A stretch of 64,000 nt of DNA from Treponema porcinum (GCF_900167145.1 NZ_FUWG01000012.1:1-64000), one strand, 5' to 3'. Positions 17,814 to 27,118 are shown, counted from the first letter of the stretch. Numbers and translations: made by a program. The notes: generated from the letters alone by a model not told the origin.

Positions 17814-20249
17814 TCAGGCATTCTTCTGAGCGGCAAGATCCTGCTTAATGCTAAGTTCAAGCAGCTGGCTGACATCAATAATCAACGACACAGAGCCGTC
17901 ACCAAGAATTGATGCACCCGCAATGCCCGGTGTAACCGTAAACTGATCACGCAACGGTTTTATAACTACATCTTCCTCACCGATAAGAGAATCTACCATA
18001 ATTCCGACTTTCTTATCTTTAGAACCGACGATGACGATGTTGCAGTATTCGGTTGCTTCCGCCTCCTCAAGCCCGAACAGGCGCGAAAGTCGCAGAACGC
18101 TTATTACTTCGTTACGCAGGTTCAAGACCTCGTAATTATCAATCGTCTTTATATCAGTCTGTAAAATCCGCTGGCTTTCAATTACGGATGCAATCGGAAT
18201 AGAATAAACTTCTTTTCCTACACGTACAAGAAGTCCCTGAATTATTGCAAGCGTAAGCGGCAGACGGATACTGAACGTCGTTCCCTTGCCCTTTTCTGAA
18301 GAAACGGTAACAGAGCCGTTCAGTTTGTCTATCATAGTCTTTACAACATCAAGACCTACGCCACGACCGGAAATATTTGAAATTTTTTCCGCAGTAGAAA
18401 ATCCCGGCTCAAATATAAGCTGGTGGCACTCGGATTCGGTTAAAACCTTATCCGGGTGAATAAGACCTTTCTGAATTGCCTTATTGCGTACTTTTTCCGC
18501 ATCAATACCGGCACCGTCATCTGCAATATCAATGACAATAAGATTTCCTTCGTTGGAAGCCTTTAAAAGGACATGACCAGTTTCCGGCTTTCCGGCAGCA
18601 ACACGAACTTCCGGAGCTTCAATACCGTGGTCAACAGAATTGCGGACACAATGCATAATCGGGTCAAGCAAATCTTCAACGACGGATTTATCAAGCTCCG
18701 TATCTTCACCTTCAATCTCAAGTTCAATTTTCTTATTCAAATCACGCTGCAAATCACGCACGACACGCGGGAAACGGCTGAAAATCTGATTTATCGGAAC
18801 CATTCGGATTTTCATAACGCCTTCCTGAAGCTCGCCTGTAATCCTGCCTAAATTCTGCGTTGAAGAACGGAGTTTTGTAGCAATCGCCTTAAGTTCTGCA
18901 TCATCAGCGTCAAATATAGAACCAAGTCCGTCGTATTCTTTCATAATTTCCGCGCGTACATCTTTTATCGATTTTCCTTCCTGAATCTGCTCAAGATACA
19001 TCGGAATCCGCTCCATAAGGCGACGGTAACTCGTCTTCAGTATGTTTTCAGCGGACTGGAAATGCGTCATTTCATTAGAAAGAGTTGCCGCAAGCTGATT
19101 GAATGAAGCTTTTGCGATGACAGTTTCACTTACAAGATTTAAAAGGTAGTCGATACGCTTTGAATCTACGCGGAGAACAGAATTCTGCTGGACAGAATGC
19201 TGCGCACCGGCTTTGTCGCCCTCTTTCCTGTGCTCAGGTTCTGGCTTTTTATCAGAAGAACCGGAAGAAGAAGGCTGCTCCGCAGAAGGCGCAGCTTTTT
19301 CATCAGCGTTTGCCTCGGCAGCAGAAGGAGCTTTCTCCGGCACATCATAAGTTTTTTCAGAAGCAGCAGTTACGGCTGTTTCGGCAACTGCACCGGATGA
19401 AGCAGAAGAAGCTCCTACCGGTCCTGAAATAAGCTGTGCATCGGTACAAATCGTAACATCGCCTAAAAAAGCAGTATCTTCTATTTTTTCTGCCGTAGAA
19501 TCAGATGCAAGATAGTAAAAAACATTCTCGTGGAATTCATCTTCATACAGCGCATCAAAATCAGGAACTGTCTTCAGTACGCTTCCGAGCGCCTTCAATG
19601 CGGCAAAAACCTGTATTCCGCCGACAGAATTCATCGGATTGTTCTGGTCAAATTTTACGGCAACGCGCCACAATTTCTGAGAACCTTCGCACGCTTCGGA
19701 AAGTTCGTTAAATTCGTCTTCTTTTAATTCCGGATATTCAAAAACAGGCGCACCGGAACTGCCGGAAGAAGCCTCCAGAACAGCAGGCTCCGGCGCAGGT
19801 GCAGGAACCGGTTTTGGAGCAACAGACGGCGTTTTTGCCTTCTTTGCACCTTTTTCTGGAATATATTTATGAAGTTTCTCTACCAGCGAGTCTATGTTTT
19901 CAGTATAAACACTGCCGTTTGCACGGGCTTCAAGCATCACCTTGATAACGTCAATAGAAGAAAGAAGAACATCCACAACAGCTTCATCAACGGAAAGACG
20001 GTCGGAACGGATTTCGTCAAGAACATCCTCTACTTTATGAGTAAACGTAGAAAGTTCAGTCATTTCTACTGTTGCAGAACCGCCTTTCAATGTATGCGCA
20101 GCGCGGAAAATCTCATCAACAGCTTCGTGATTGCCCGGATCATTTTCTATTATAAGAATATTGCTCTCAAGCGTTTCAACCTGCTGCTCGGCTTCTGCAA
20201 AAAAGTCTTTCAGGAGTTCTTCATTATTCGGATCAAGATAGTCGCTCAT
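17814..20249 (-). CDS. cheA: Chemotaxis sensor histidine kinase CheA
   Basis: The protein has 811 residues with the full domain set. These are Hpt (about 1-105) with His52 in AAHTLKGGS, a CheY-binding P2-like domain (about 175-275), a Ser/Ala/Glu/Pro-rich linker, dimerisation helices (about 355-430), an HATPase domain (about 470-640) with the N box HCVRNSVDHGIE and G box DDGAGID, and a C-terminal CheW-like domain. It phosphorylates CheY in response to chemoreceptors. It is first in the operon. There is no Shine-Dalgarno: TTGATT-16-TATAAT lies directly upstream, so the mRNA is predicted leaderless. Confidence 0.97.
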   Translation of the reverse strand: MSDYLDPNNEELLKDFFAEAEQQVETLESNILIIENDPGNHEAVDEIFRAAHTLKGGSATVEMTELSTFTHKVEDVLDEIRSDRLSVDEAVVDVLLSSIDVIKVMLEARANGSVYTENIDSLVEKLHKYIPEKGAKKAKTPSVAPKPVPAPAPEPAVLEASSGSSGAPVFEYPELKEDEFNELSEACEGSQKLWRVAVKFDQNNPMNSVGGIQVFAALKALGSVLKTVPDFDALYEDEFHENVFYYLASDSTAEKIEDTAFLGDVTICTDAQLISGPVGASSASSGAVAETAVTAASEKTYDVPEKAPSAAEANADEKAAPSAEQPSSSGSSDKKPEPEHRKEGDKAGAQHSVQQNSVLRVDSKRIDYLLNLVSETVIAKASFNQLAATLSNEMTHFQSAENILKTSYRRLMERIPMYLEQIQEGKSIKDVRAEIMKEYDGLGSIFDADDAELKAIATKLRSSTQNLGRITGELQEGVMKIRMVPINQIFSRFPRVVRDLQRDLNKKIELEIEGEDTELDKSVVEDLLDPIMHCVRNSVDHGIEAPEVRVAAGKPETGHVLLKASNEGNLIVIDIADDGAGIDAEKVRNKAIQKGLIHPDKVLTESECHQLIFEPGFSTAEKISNISGRGVGLDVVKTMIDKLNGSVTVSSEKGKGTTFSIRLPLTLAIIQGLLVRVGKEVYSIPIASVIESQRILQTDIKTIDNYEVLNLRNEVISVLRLSRLFGLEEAEATEYCNIVIVGSKDKKVGIMVDSLIGEEDVVIKPLRDQFTVTPGIAGASILGDGSVSLIIDVSQLLELSIKQDLAAQKNA

Positions 20250-20257
20250 AGTTATAT

Positions 20258-20285
20258 ATTATATATTGTTATTTTCTTAAATCAA
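20258..20285 (-). promoter_or_regulatory. cheA operon promoter, predicted leaderless
   Basis: On the minus strand TTGATT (complement of 20280-20285), 16 nt, then a perfect TATAAT (complement of 20258-20263). The -10 ends 8 nt before the cheA ATG, so transcription should start at or within 1-2 nt of the start codon. Confidence 0.65.
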
Positions 20286-20433
20286 GCAAAAAAAAAATGA
20301 AAAATGAAAATCGGGAAAAAAAATACCGAAAAACAAATCATTCTGCCGGGCATAATGAAGATTAAACTCAAGTCCGGAATGTTTTATGCCGATAAAGAAC
20401 GTGGAGTTTTGTTTTATTCCGGGAGTACAGACT

Positions 20434-21639
20434 ATGATGAAAAAAGCAGCATTTTTAGCATTTTTATTACATATACTTGGAAGCGTTTTATGCGCAGAAA
20501 TATTTTTCAGCGGATTTGCAGGAGCGAAATTCGACTTTGACTCAAAAAAAGACTCATCAGACTTTGACCCGCAGCTGAAAATCCAGTCATTTTTTGCAGG
20601 TCAGCTTAACATTTCTTCAAATACAATTGTCCACGGTGAATTTTCGCTTAAGACAGACGATATTATAGAAAATTCCCTGTTTAAAGAAACGCCTGCTTAT
20701 TTTCAAATTGACGAACTTTCCATTGTCCACAGGCAGCAGTTGCTGAGTGCAACAAACTACATCAGTTTTTTTGTAGGAACGTACGAACCTATCGGCTCTG
20801 ATATATTTCTAAGAAGACAGTTTGGAATACAGCCGATTTCATCACGAATTACAGAAAGCTGGCTTGGTCTTGCAGGTTCAATCATCTATCCGCTTTTCGG
20901 TGTAGGCGGCGCAGACATCGTTCATTTTGACTCCTACCCGATTGCAACGGGCGTATACATCTACGTAAACCACGAACTTGACGACTGCTACGTATTCAAC
21001 GCTGCATACCGCTTTGCCTGCGTATACCGCTTTTTCACCCTCGATATAACTGCCGGCATCGGCGTTCCGCTGGAATCTTCTAATTATGACGATGCGTTTA
21101 TCGTAGTTGACAAAGTGTACTGGCGCGGCGGATTCAATATGCTCATAGGAAACGCATACACTACTTCGCTTTTCATACAGGGCGGCATTTCTGACATTCC
21201 GTTTACAAAGCGCGATGAAAAATTCGAATTCGACGAAGAAAAAACGTATCTTCTGTTCGAACCTCGTTTCCGCGGAAAAAAATGTCAGGTCGACGTAACG
21301 GCATTCAGTCTTCCTGAAGACACTGTAAAAGATTTTATTTTTATAAACGATACGCTCGGAATGAACATAAATATTTACACCGACAATCTGTATTTCAAAA
21401 ACAAAATGTTCCTGTTCGGAATAAATGCATCCCTTACGTTCCCGGACAAGAATTTTTCCCACCTTGGCACGCCGGCGGATTTGTTCGACGATTATTCGAT
21501 TGCGGCTGCTCCGTACCTTGAACTGAAACTGTTTAATGGAGAACTTCATTCAATGTTTCAGATGAACTTTACAGACATTATGGACAGCGACTGGTACAAG
21601 GCATTTAAAATAAGTATTGGATATAAATCGCAGTTCTAG
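20434..21639 (+). CDS. Exported protein of unknown function, probable outer-membrane barrel
   Basis: The start is taken at the tandem ATGs (MMKKAAFLAF), preceded by GGGAG at 8 nt. The longer open frame from 20386 lacks a ribosome binding site. The protein has about 401 residues with a signal peptide ending near VLCAEIFF. The rest is rich in aromatic residues and alternating beta strands and ends with IGYKSQF, an aromatic C terminus typical of outer-membrane barrels. I do not recognise the family. It is divergent from cheA and has a strong terminator. Confidence 0.7.
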   Translation: MMKKAAFLAFLLHILGSVLCAEIFFSGFAGAKFDFDSKKDSSDFDPQLKIQSFFAGQLNISSNTIVHGEFSLKTDDIIENSLFKETPAYFQIDELSIVHRQQLLSATNYISFFVGTYEPIGSDIFLRRQFGIQPISSRITESWLGLAGSIIYPLFGVGGADIVHFDSYPIATGVYIYVNHELDDCYVFNAAYRFACVYRFFTLDITAGIGVPLESSNYDDAFIVVDKVYWRGGFNMLIGNAYTTSLFIQGGISDIPFTKRDEKFEFDEEKTYLLFEPRFRGKKCQVDVTAFSLPEDTVKDFIFINDTLGMNINIYTDNLYFKNKMFLFGINASLTFPDKNFSHLGTPADLFDDYSIAAAPYLELKLFNGELHSMFQMNFTDIMDSDWYKAFKISIGYKSQF

Positions 21640-21644
21640 GCAAA

Positions 21645-21699
21645 TAAAAAGAGCCTGCGGACATTTTGAAAAACAAAACGTCTGCAGGCTCTTTTTATT
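21645..21699. terminator. Bidirectional terminator between the barrel gene and dapL
   Basis: AAAAAGAGCCTGC and GCAGGCTCTTTTT form a long stem, extended inside by GAC/GTC-type pairs, with a loop rich in A and T. It works for both convergent genes. Confidence 0.9.
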
Positions 21700-21741
21700 T
21701 AACGCTGTCTTTCCGTCAGGCAGAAAAAGCAATCTGCCGGA

Positions 21742-22965
21742 TTACAGACTTAAATTCGCAAGGCGGCGGCAGGCTTCCTCTACGTCTGCGTGGTGACCGA
21801 ACGAACTGAAACGGATAAAACTTTCGCCGGCAGGACCAAAGCCTGAACCAGGAGTAGTAACGACATTGCATTTATCAAGAATAAGGTCGAATACATCCCA
21901 GCTTTTCATTCCCGGAAATTTTACCCACAAATACGGCGAATTACCGGTAGAATAAATTTGAACTCCAGCCTTCTTAAAGTTCTCCCCTTCAAGAGTCTTG
22001 TGAATAAGGCGGACATTTTCAAGATAATAATCAATTACCTCTTTCATTGCAGAAAGACCTTCCGGTTCAAGACATGCAAGTCCGCCTGCCTGAGCAATAT
22101 TTGATGCACAGTTAAAAAGCGTTGTCTGAACGCGCGTCCAGTCGGCATTTACGCTTGTTCCGTCCGCAAACTTAAGGTCTTTTGGAACGACAGACCAGCC
22201 AAGACGCACGCCGGTAAAGCCGGCTGGCTTGGAGAACGAATTTATTTCGATGGCACACGTACGTGCTCCGGCAATTTCAAAAATCGTCTTAGGAAGATTG
22301 TCATCGCGGATAAACTCACGGTACGCTGCATCAAAAATAATGATGCATCCGTTTTTGTTCGCAAAATCAACAAGGCGCACCAGCTCTTCCCTGGTTGAAG
22401 CGCATCCCGTCGGATTGTTAGGCGAACAGAAATAAATCAATGAATTCTTTTTTACGACGGAAAGATCCGGGAAAAAGTTATTTTCCGGCGTACACGGCAT
22501 ATAAGTTACGCCCTTGTAGCCTTTTCCGTTATTTTTACCTGCCGCGCCGACAATTACAGAACCGTCAACGTAAACAGGATACGCAGGGTCTTGAACGGCA
22601 ATCTGCACTTTTGAACCGAACAGCGTCTGAAGCCGGGCAATGTCGCATTTTGCACCGTCGGCAACGAATATTTCGTCCGCATCCGCCATTCCGTTGTAGA
22701 AAGTCTCGGCGATTTTCCGGCGCAGTTCCGCGTTTCCGCAGTCATCTCCGTAACCGGAATAGCCTTCCGCCGTTGAAAGACCGATTGCATAGTCAGCCAT
22801 TGCTTTTGCAATAAACTTCGGCAACGGCTCTGTTGTATTTCCTACACCAAGGCTGATAATCGAAGCCTCAGGGTGATTTTTTGCATACTCGCGGCGACGG
22901 CGAGCAACTTCCGGGAACAAATATCCCGCTGTTAAATGTGTAAATCCGGTATTTCTCTTTATCAT
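21742..22965 (-). CDS. dapL: LL-diaminopimelate aminotransferase
   Basis: The start MIKRNTGFTHLTAGYLFPEV is chosen because the -10 box lies just ahead of it. The protein has 407 residues and is a fold-type I PLP enzyme. Visible motifs are SLGVGNTTEPLP, YCSPNNPTG-like CSPNNPTGCA, FDAAYREFI and the PLP lysine in SFSKPAGFTGVRLGWSV. It converts tetrahydrodipicolinate to LL-2,6-diaminopimelate in one step, for lysine and peptidoglycan. The pathway links to the aspartate kinase at 34648-37152. It is transcribed alone. Confidence 0.95.
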   Translation of the reverse strand: MIKRNTGFTHLTAGYLFPEVARRRREYAKNHPEASIISLGVGNTTEPLPKFIAKAMADYAIGLSTAEGYSGYGDDCGNAELRRKIAETFYNGMADADEIFVADGAKCDIARLQTLFGSKVQIAVQDPAYPVYVDGSVIVGAAGKNNGKGYKGVTYMPCTPENNFFPDLSVVKKNSLIYFCSPNNPTGCASTREELVRLVDFANKNGCIIIFDAAYREFIRDDNLPKTIFEIAGARTCAIEINSFSKPAGFTGVRLGWSVVPKDLKFADGTSVNADWTRVQTTLFNCASNIAQAGGLACLEPEGLSAMKEVIDYYLENVRLIHKTLEGENFKKAGVQIYSTGNSPYLWVKFPGMKSWDVFDLILDKCNVVTTPGSGFGPAGESFIRFSSFGHHADVEEACRRLANLSL

Positions 22966-22971
22966 AGAAGA

Positions 22972-23001
22972 ATAATAGCACAAACAGGCGGCTCATTTCA
23001 A
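22972..23001 (-). promoter_or_regulatory. dapL promoter, predicted leaderless
   Basis: TTGAAA (complement of 22996-23001), 18 nt, then TATTAT (complement of 22972-22977). The -10 ends 6 nt before the ATG, and no ribosome binding site is present. Confidence 0.6.
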
Positions 23002-23046
23002 TTCTCTGAACAAGGCAGTTTCGGAGCAAAGCGGACATTCTGCATA

Positions 23047-23075
23047 ATGACAAAAACTAAAATTCGGAGTATTAT
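23047..23075 (+). promoter_or_regulatory. pncB promoter
   Basis: ATGACA (23047-23052), 17 nt, then TATTAT (23070-23075). Transcription would start near 23082 and give a leader of about 80 nt before the ATG at 23164, unlike the leaderless neighbours. Confidence 0.55.
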
Positions 23076-23097
23076 TTTACGAGTTGGGAAAAGCAGG

Positions 23098-23139
23098 CTG
23101 TGTACCATACTTTGGGGGCAGACTCACAGAAATCCCCCC
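23098..23139 (+). promoter_or_regulatory. Candidate H-type pseudoknot in the pncB leader
   Basis: CTGTG (23098-23102) can pair with CACAG (23125-23129), and GGGGG (23114-23118) can pair with CCCCC (23134-23139). The order of the four arms is that of an H-type pseudoknot. It ends 15 nt before the GAGG ribosome binding site (23154-23157). The gene controlled makes an NAD precursor, so a metabolite-sensing RNA is conceivable. The G/C stem alone may form a simple hairpin. I match it to no known riboswitch class. Confidence 0.35.
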
Positions 23140-23163
23140 TACTTTTATTTTCTGAGGTTTTTT

Positions 23164-24618
23164 ATGAACAAATCCTATTTTTGCAGCAATGCTTTGTTCA
23201 CCGACTTTTACGAACTTACAATGGCGCAGGGCTATTGGAAGGCACAGATGAATCAGGAAGTCGTTTTCGATATGTTTTTCAGGCGAAATCCGTTTAACGG
23301 CGGCTTTTCCGTACTGGCAGGCAACGAAACTCTCATCGATTCAATCACGGAATTTCATTTTGAAGACGATGACATTGCATTTTTAAAGGAACAGGGAATT
23401 TTTGAACAGGGATTCCTTGACTATCTAAAAACGTTCAGGTTTACCGGCGACCTTTACACGATGGACGAAGGAACGGTAATTTTTCCGCAGGAACCGCTCG
23501 TCCGCATTCACGCAAATCTGATTGAAGCGCAAATTCTTGAAGGACTTATCCTGAACATCGTAAATTTCCAGAGCCTTATTGCAACAAAAACAGCGCGCGT
23601 ATGGCTTGCGTCAAAAGGTGCGCCGATTATGGAATTCGGACTAAGGCGTGCGCAGGGGCCGGACGGCGCAATGAGCGCAACAAGAGCGGCTTTCATCGGA
23701 GGAGCAGCCGGAACGTCAAACACGCTTGCCGGAAAACTGTACGGAATTCCTGTTATGGGAACGATGGCGCACTCCTGGATTATGAGTCATTCAAGCGAAC
23801 TGGAGGCATTCCGCGAATACGCAAAAATCTATCCGCAGAATTCTGTGTTCCTCATAGACACATACGACACGCTGAAATCTGGAATAAAAAACGCAATCAC
23901 CGCAGGAGCCGAACTTGTTGAAAAAGGCTACAATTTCGGCGTGCGCCTTGATTCCGGCGACATCTCCTACCTTACGCGCGAAGTACGGAAAGAACTTGAC
24001 AAAGCCGGTTTTCCACAGGCAAAAATTTCAGTATCAAACGAACTTACAGAAGAAATAATTTCTACTCTTGTTGCCGGAAACGCTCCGATTGACAGCTGGG
24101 GCGTCGGCACGCATATGGTTACCGGAGGAAATGAGTCAAGTTTTACCGGAGTATACAAGCTTGCCGCACGCCACGACAAAGACACGGACAAAATGATTCC
24201 TGCAATGAAATTCAGCGACAATCCGGCAAAAACAACAAATCCGGGAATAAAAAACGTATTCCGTCTGTATGATGACAACGGCAATGCAGCGGCGGACATT
24301 CTTGCGCTTGAAGGCGAAACACTTGAATGCGGAAAAGAATACCGCTTCTATCACCCGATGGTTGACTACCGGCAGTTCAGCTATAAAGCTTCGCAAATAG
24401 AGCCTCTACTAAAAAAACGTCTTGAAAAAGGAAAGCGCCTTTCACCACGCATAAATGATTCCGAACAGCTGAGGCTAAGCCGCGAAACAATGCAGAAACA
24501 GCTTGCAAGTTTTGACGAAAGCTACAAGCGGATTTTAAATCCGCACATCTACAAAGTTTCAATCACAGAAAAACTTAAGGAACTAAAAGTAGATTTTATA
24601 AATAAAAACCTGAAATAA
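23164..24618 (+). CDS. pncB: Nicotinate phosphoribosyltransferase
   Basis: The start MNKSYFCSNALFTDFYELTM has GAGG at 6 nt; the open frame extends upstream without support. The protein has 484 residues. The motifs TDFYELTMAQGYW, FRRNPFNGG, EFGLRRAQGPDGA and the GVRLDSGD loop are those of this type II phosphoribosyltransferase. It joins nicotinate with PRPP to make nicotinate mononucleotide in the NAD salvage route. The glutamine-dependent NAD synthetase at 45287 completes the pathway. It is monocistronic with a terminator. Confidence 0.95.
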   Translation: MNKSYFCSNALFTDFYELTMAQGYWKAQMNQEVVFDMFFRRNPFNGGFSVLAGNETLIDSITEFHFEDDDIAFLKEQGIFEQGFLDYLKTFRFTGDLYTMDEGTVIFPQEPLVRIHANLIEAQILEGLILNIVNFQSLIATKTARVWLASKGAPIMEFGLRRAQGPDGAMSATRAAFIGGAAGTSNTLAGKLYGIPVMGTMAHSWIMSHSSELEAFREYAKIYPQNSVFLIDTYDTLKSGIKNAITAGAELVEKGYNFGVRLDSGDISYLTREVRKELDKAGFPQAKISVSNELTEEIISTLVAGNAPIDSWGVGTHMVTGGNESSFTGVYKLAARHDKDTDKMIPAMKFSDNPAKTTNPGIKNVFRLYDDNGNAAADILALEGETLECGKEYRFYHPMVDYRQFSYKASQIEPLLKKRLEKGKRLSPRINDSEQLRLSRETMQKQLASFDESYKRILNPHIYKVSITEKLKELKVDFINKNLK

Positions 24619-24627
24619 AAGGACTGA

Positions 24628-24658
24628 ATGCCGCCAGATTTTTCCGGCGGTATTTTTT
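24628..24658 (+). terminator. pncB terminator
   Basis: CCGCC-AGATTTTTC-CGGCGG-type stem followed by TATTTTTT. It begins about 10 nt after the pncB stop and lies between convergent genes. Confidence 0.85.
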
Positions 24659-24679
24659 GCGTCAGTTTTCCTCAGGGTT

Positions 24680-25399
24680 TTACGACTGTTTTTTCGGAAG
24701 ATATGAAACATTGACGTTCATAAGCGCGTCAAAAAGGTGCTGTTTTAAGACAGGATTATTCTCCGTAAGGGCGGAAAGTTTTGCGCGCGCATCTTTTCTG
24801 GTACTGTTATCCTGAAATGTACAGGTACACGTATAGCCATAATAGCCGCGCTCCTTAGCGTGCTCAATAATGAGTTTTTCCATTGCGTAATAAAGCGGAC
24901 GGATAATCGTTACAGGATATTTTTCATACCGGAGCGAAGGAATCATCGTACTGAGTTCACCCTTGTGAAGGGAGTTCATAATCGCCGTTTCAAGAACATC
25001 GTCAAGATGATGACCGAGCGCAATTTTGTTGTAACCGTTTTGAATTGCATAGGAATTCAGTTCCGTACGGCGCTGAGTAGAACACCAGTAGCAGTTCATC
25101 TTTTTTCCGGGCTTAAGCCGTCCCTGAACGTCAATAGAAATCACCCGGAAATCAACGTTCCATTCCCTGAAAAGATTTGCAATTGATTCCGGAATTGCGC
25201 CGCCAAATTCAGTCTGGATATTAAGCGCCGTAAACGAAAATCCGCAGTCAGGGCGGCGGCTTCGGTTTGCAAGATACTCAATGAGGGCGGTAGAATCCTT
25301 GCCGCCGCTCGCTCCGACTAAAATCCTGTCGTTTCGCTCAATCAGGTGATAGTCAAATACAGCCTTGTCTATAAGGGAAAAAAGCCTGTTTTTCTGCAT
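24680..25399 (-). CDS. TtcA-like tRNA thiolation/ATPase (PP-loop) protein
   Basis: This 239-residue protein has the PP-loop GASGGKDSTALI near residue 30. The CYWCSTQRRTEL motif (CxxC) and the second Cys site TCTCTFQDNSTR fit the iron-sulfur site of TtcA-type enzymes. GHHLDDVLET is also characteristic. TtcA adds sulfur to cytidine 32 of tRNA; other PP-loop thiolases are possible. It lies 15 nt after eda in a kdgK-eda-ttcA operon, a link that makes no obvious metabolic sense. Confidence 0.85.
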   Translation of the reverse strand: MQKNRLFSLIDKAVFDYHLIERNDRILVGASGGKDSTALIEYLANRSRRPDCGFSFTALNIQTEFGGAIPESIANLFREWNVDFRVISIDVQGRLKPGKKMNCYWCSTQRRTELNSYAIQNGYNKIALGHHLDDVLETAIMNSLHKGELSTMIPSLRYEKYPVTIIRPLYYAMEKLIIEHAKERGYYGYTCTCTFQDNSTRKDARAKLSALTENNPVLKQHLFDALMNVNVSYLPKKQS

Positions 25400-25414
25400 A
25401 TCAGCTTTCCGCCA

Positions 25415-25993
25415 CTATTTTGAAAGCCACGAACCGCTTACAACAGCAACGTTCCGGCACTTTTTATATTCTTCTGCGTTCTGCGCATTAAGTCCACCGC
25501 TTACGATAAAACGAACCTGCGGAAAAGGTCCTGCCAGTGCGGAAAGCATTTTTACGCCGCCAAGCGCTTCTGCCGGAAAATACTTAAGCGTAGAAAGTCC
25601 GAATTCAAGAGCACGCTCAATTTCTGACGAAGTAGCAACTCCCGGGTAGACCGGTATGGAATGACGAAGGCAGTATCGCACCGTACGAGGATTAAAGCCC
25701 GGCGAAAGGATAAACTGTGCGCCGGCTTTTACTGCACGACGGGCAATTACAGGATTTATGACAGTTGCCGCACCAACAAGCATTTCAGGAACTTCCCGAC
25801 GCACTGCCCGAATGCACGCATCCGCCGCATCAAAAAAATCTTTTCCGCGGTAAGGAATTTCAAGCGCGCGAATTCCTGCCGAAAGCAGTTTTCCGGCTTT
25901 TAAAACAGCTTCCTCCGGCGTTACGGCAGAGAGAACGGCAATGCCTCCAGCCTGCGCAATTTTTTTATCACATTCAATCTGTTTTCTGTTCAT
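25415..25993 (-). CDS. eda: KDPG / 4-hydroxy-2-oxoglutarate aldolase
   Basis: This 192-residue protein has the family features IRALEIPYRG-type strand, VGAATVINP, FILSPGFNPRTV and the Schiff-base Lys in LKYFPAEALGG. It cleaves 2-keto-3-deoxy-6-phosphogluconate to pyruvate and glyceraldehyde 3-phosphate. An AAGGA site precedes the ATG. It follows kdgK by 40 nt, so kinase and aldolase together form the lower part of uronate (pectin) breakdown. Confidence 0.9.
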   Translation of the reverse strand: MNRKQIECDKKIAQAGGIAVLSAVTPEEAVLKAGKLLSAGIRALEIPYRGKDFFDAADACIRAVRREVPEMLVGAATVINPVIARRAVKAGAQFILSPGFNPRTVRYCLRHSIPVYPGVATSSEIERALEFGLSTLKYFPAEALGGVKMLSALAGPFPQVRFIVSGGLNAQNAEEYKKCRNVAVVSGSWLSK

Positions 25994-26033
25994 TCGTCAT
26001 CCTTATTTTTTCAATAACCGCAAAAAGTCCGCC

Positions 26034-27059
26034 TTAACGCTGTATTCGTCCGGCTGCATTTCCGCTCATAAGAGAGTAAACTTCTTCCTTTCTGACAAGA
26101 TTAAAATCTCCTGGAACGGAATGTTTAAGGCAGGAAGCCGCAGTTGCAAAATCAAGAGCCTTCCTCTCCCCTTCTGAATTCATATCGAATTCCGTCAGGC
26201 CGTAAATAAGTCCGGCGGCAAAAGAATCTCCAGCACCTACGCGCTCCACAATGTTTTCTATATCATAATGAGCGCCTTCATAAAATCCGAACTTGCCCAG
26301 AAGAACGGAAGACCAGCCGTTTCTGTCCGCAGAATAGCTGTGCCTTAGCGTAACAGCTACATAATCTACGTTTGGAAAGTGTTTTTTCACCTGAATGCAC
26401 AAATCCCTGTAACTTTCTGCCGGCGTCGTAAAATTACGCAGAGGAATTCCAAGACAATGCTGAATGTCCTCCTCGTTTGCAATGAGAACGTCAGCATTTT
26501 CTGCAAGAACGCGCATAACTTCATTCGCAGATTTTCCGTATTTCCAGAGTTTTTTTCGATAGTTCAAATCTACGCTCACACGCGCACCGCATTTATGCGC
26601 TTTTTTTACCGCACAAAGCGCACAGTCCGCCGCCTCTGCACTAACAGCCGGCGTCACTCCTGACAAATGAAACCAGCTGCATCCGTCAAAAATATTTTCC
26701 CAGTCATATTCATCGCTTTTTGTAACGGCAAGACAGCTTCCGCTCCTGTCATAAATTACCTGCGAAGGCCGCTGGCACGCACCGTCTTCAAGGTAATAAA
26801 TACCGAGCCTTCCCGGCTTACGGAGCGCATCAACACGGACGCCGTAATATCTCAAGCTTGCGGCGGCGGCTTCTCCCACGGCATTGTCGGGAAGCGCCGT
26901 CACATAGCATACGTTTTTTCCAAAGACAGCAAGGCTCACAGCAACGTTTGCTTCGCTGCCGCCAAAAACAGACTCAAGGCAGGGAGACTGGAACAATCTT
27001 TCTTTTCCAGAAGGTTTGAGCCGCAGCATAAGCTCACCAAAAAGCACTATTTTTTCCAT
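26034..27059 (-). CDS. kdgK: 2-keto-3-deoxygluconate kinase (PfkB family)
   Basis: The start MEKIVLFGELMLRLKPSG is chosen; it has no ribosome binding site but an adjacent promoter. The protein has 341 residues and belongs to the PfkB/ribokinase family. Motifs are FGGSEANVAVSLAVFG near the N terminus and the catalytic anion-hole motif RVGAGDSFAAGLIYG near the C terminus. ELMLRL..G matches KDG kinases. It phosphorylates KDG from uronates to feed the aldolase encoded just downstream. Confidence 0.88.
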   Translation of the reverse strand: MEKIVLFGELMLRLKPSGKERLFQSPCLESVFGGSEANVAVSLAVFGKNVCYVTALPDNAVGEAAAASLRYYGVRVDALRKPGRLGIYYLEDGACQRPSQVIYDRSGSCLAVTKSDEYDWENIFDGCSWFHLSGVTPAVSAEAADCALCAVKKAHKCGARVSVDLNYRKKLWKYGKSANEVMRVLAENADVLIANEEDIQHCLGIPLRNFTTPAESYRDLCIQVKKHFPNVDYVAVTLRHSYSADRNGWSSVLLGKFGFYEGAHYDIENIVERVGAGDSFAAGLIYGLTEFDMNSEGERKALDFATAASCLKHSVPGDFNLVRKEEVYSLMSGNAAGRIQR

Positions 27060-27066
27060 ATAAAAA

Positions 27067-27111
27067 AGAATAAACGAGAGATTTGGTAAAGTCAATGATA
27101 TATGATATACT
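27067..27111. promoter_or_regulatory. Overlapping divergent leaderless promoters (kdgK and SDR gene)
   Basis: Minus strand: TTGACT (complement of 27090-27095), 17 nt, TATTCT (complement of 27067-27072), ending 7 nt before the kdgK ATG. Plus strand: TTGGTA (27083-27088), 17 nt, TATACT (27106-27111), ending 7 nt before the SDR ATG. The two promoters overlap, so their -35 regions compete for the same DNA. Confidence 0.65.
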
Positions 27112-27118
27112 TCACGAT

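Noticed and set aside
20878..21549. A 223-codon minus-strand frame opposite the putative barrel gene
   Set aside because: The plus-strand frame has a signal peptide, a ribosome binding site and an outer-membrane type C terminus; the minus frame has a Val/Arg/Tyr-rich shadow composition.
23041..23163. Known NAD-I, NAD-II or preQ1 riboswitch in the pncB leader
   Set aside because: The conserved loop sequences of these classes are not seen; only a possible pseudoknot of unknown type remains.
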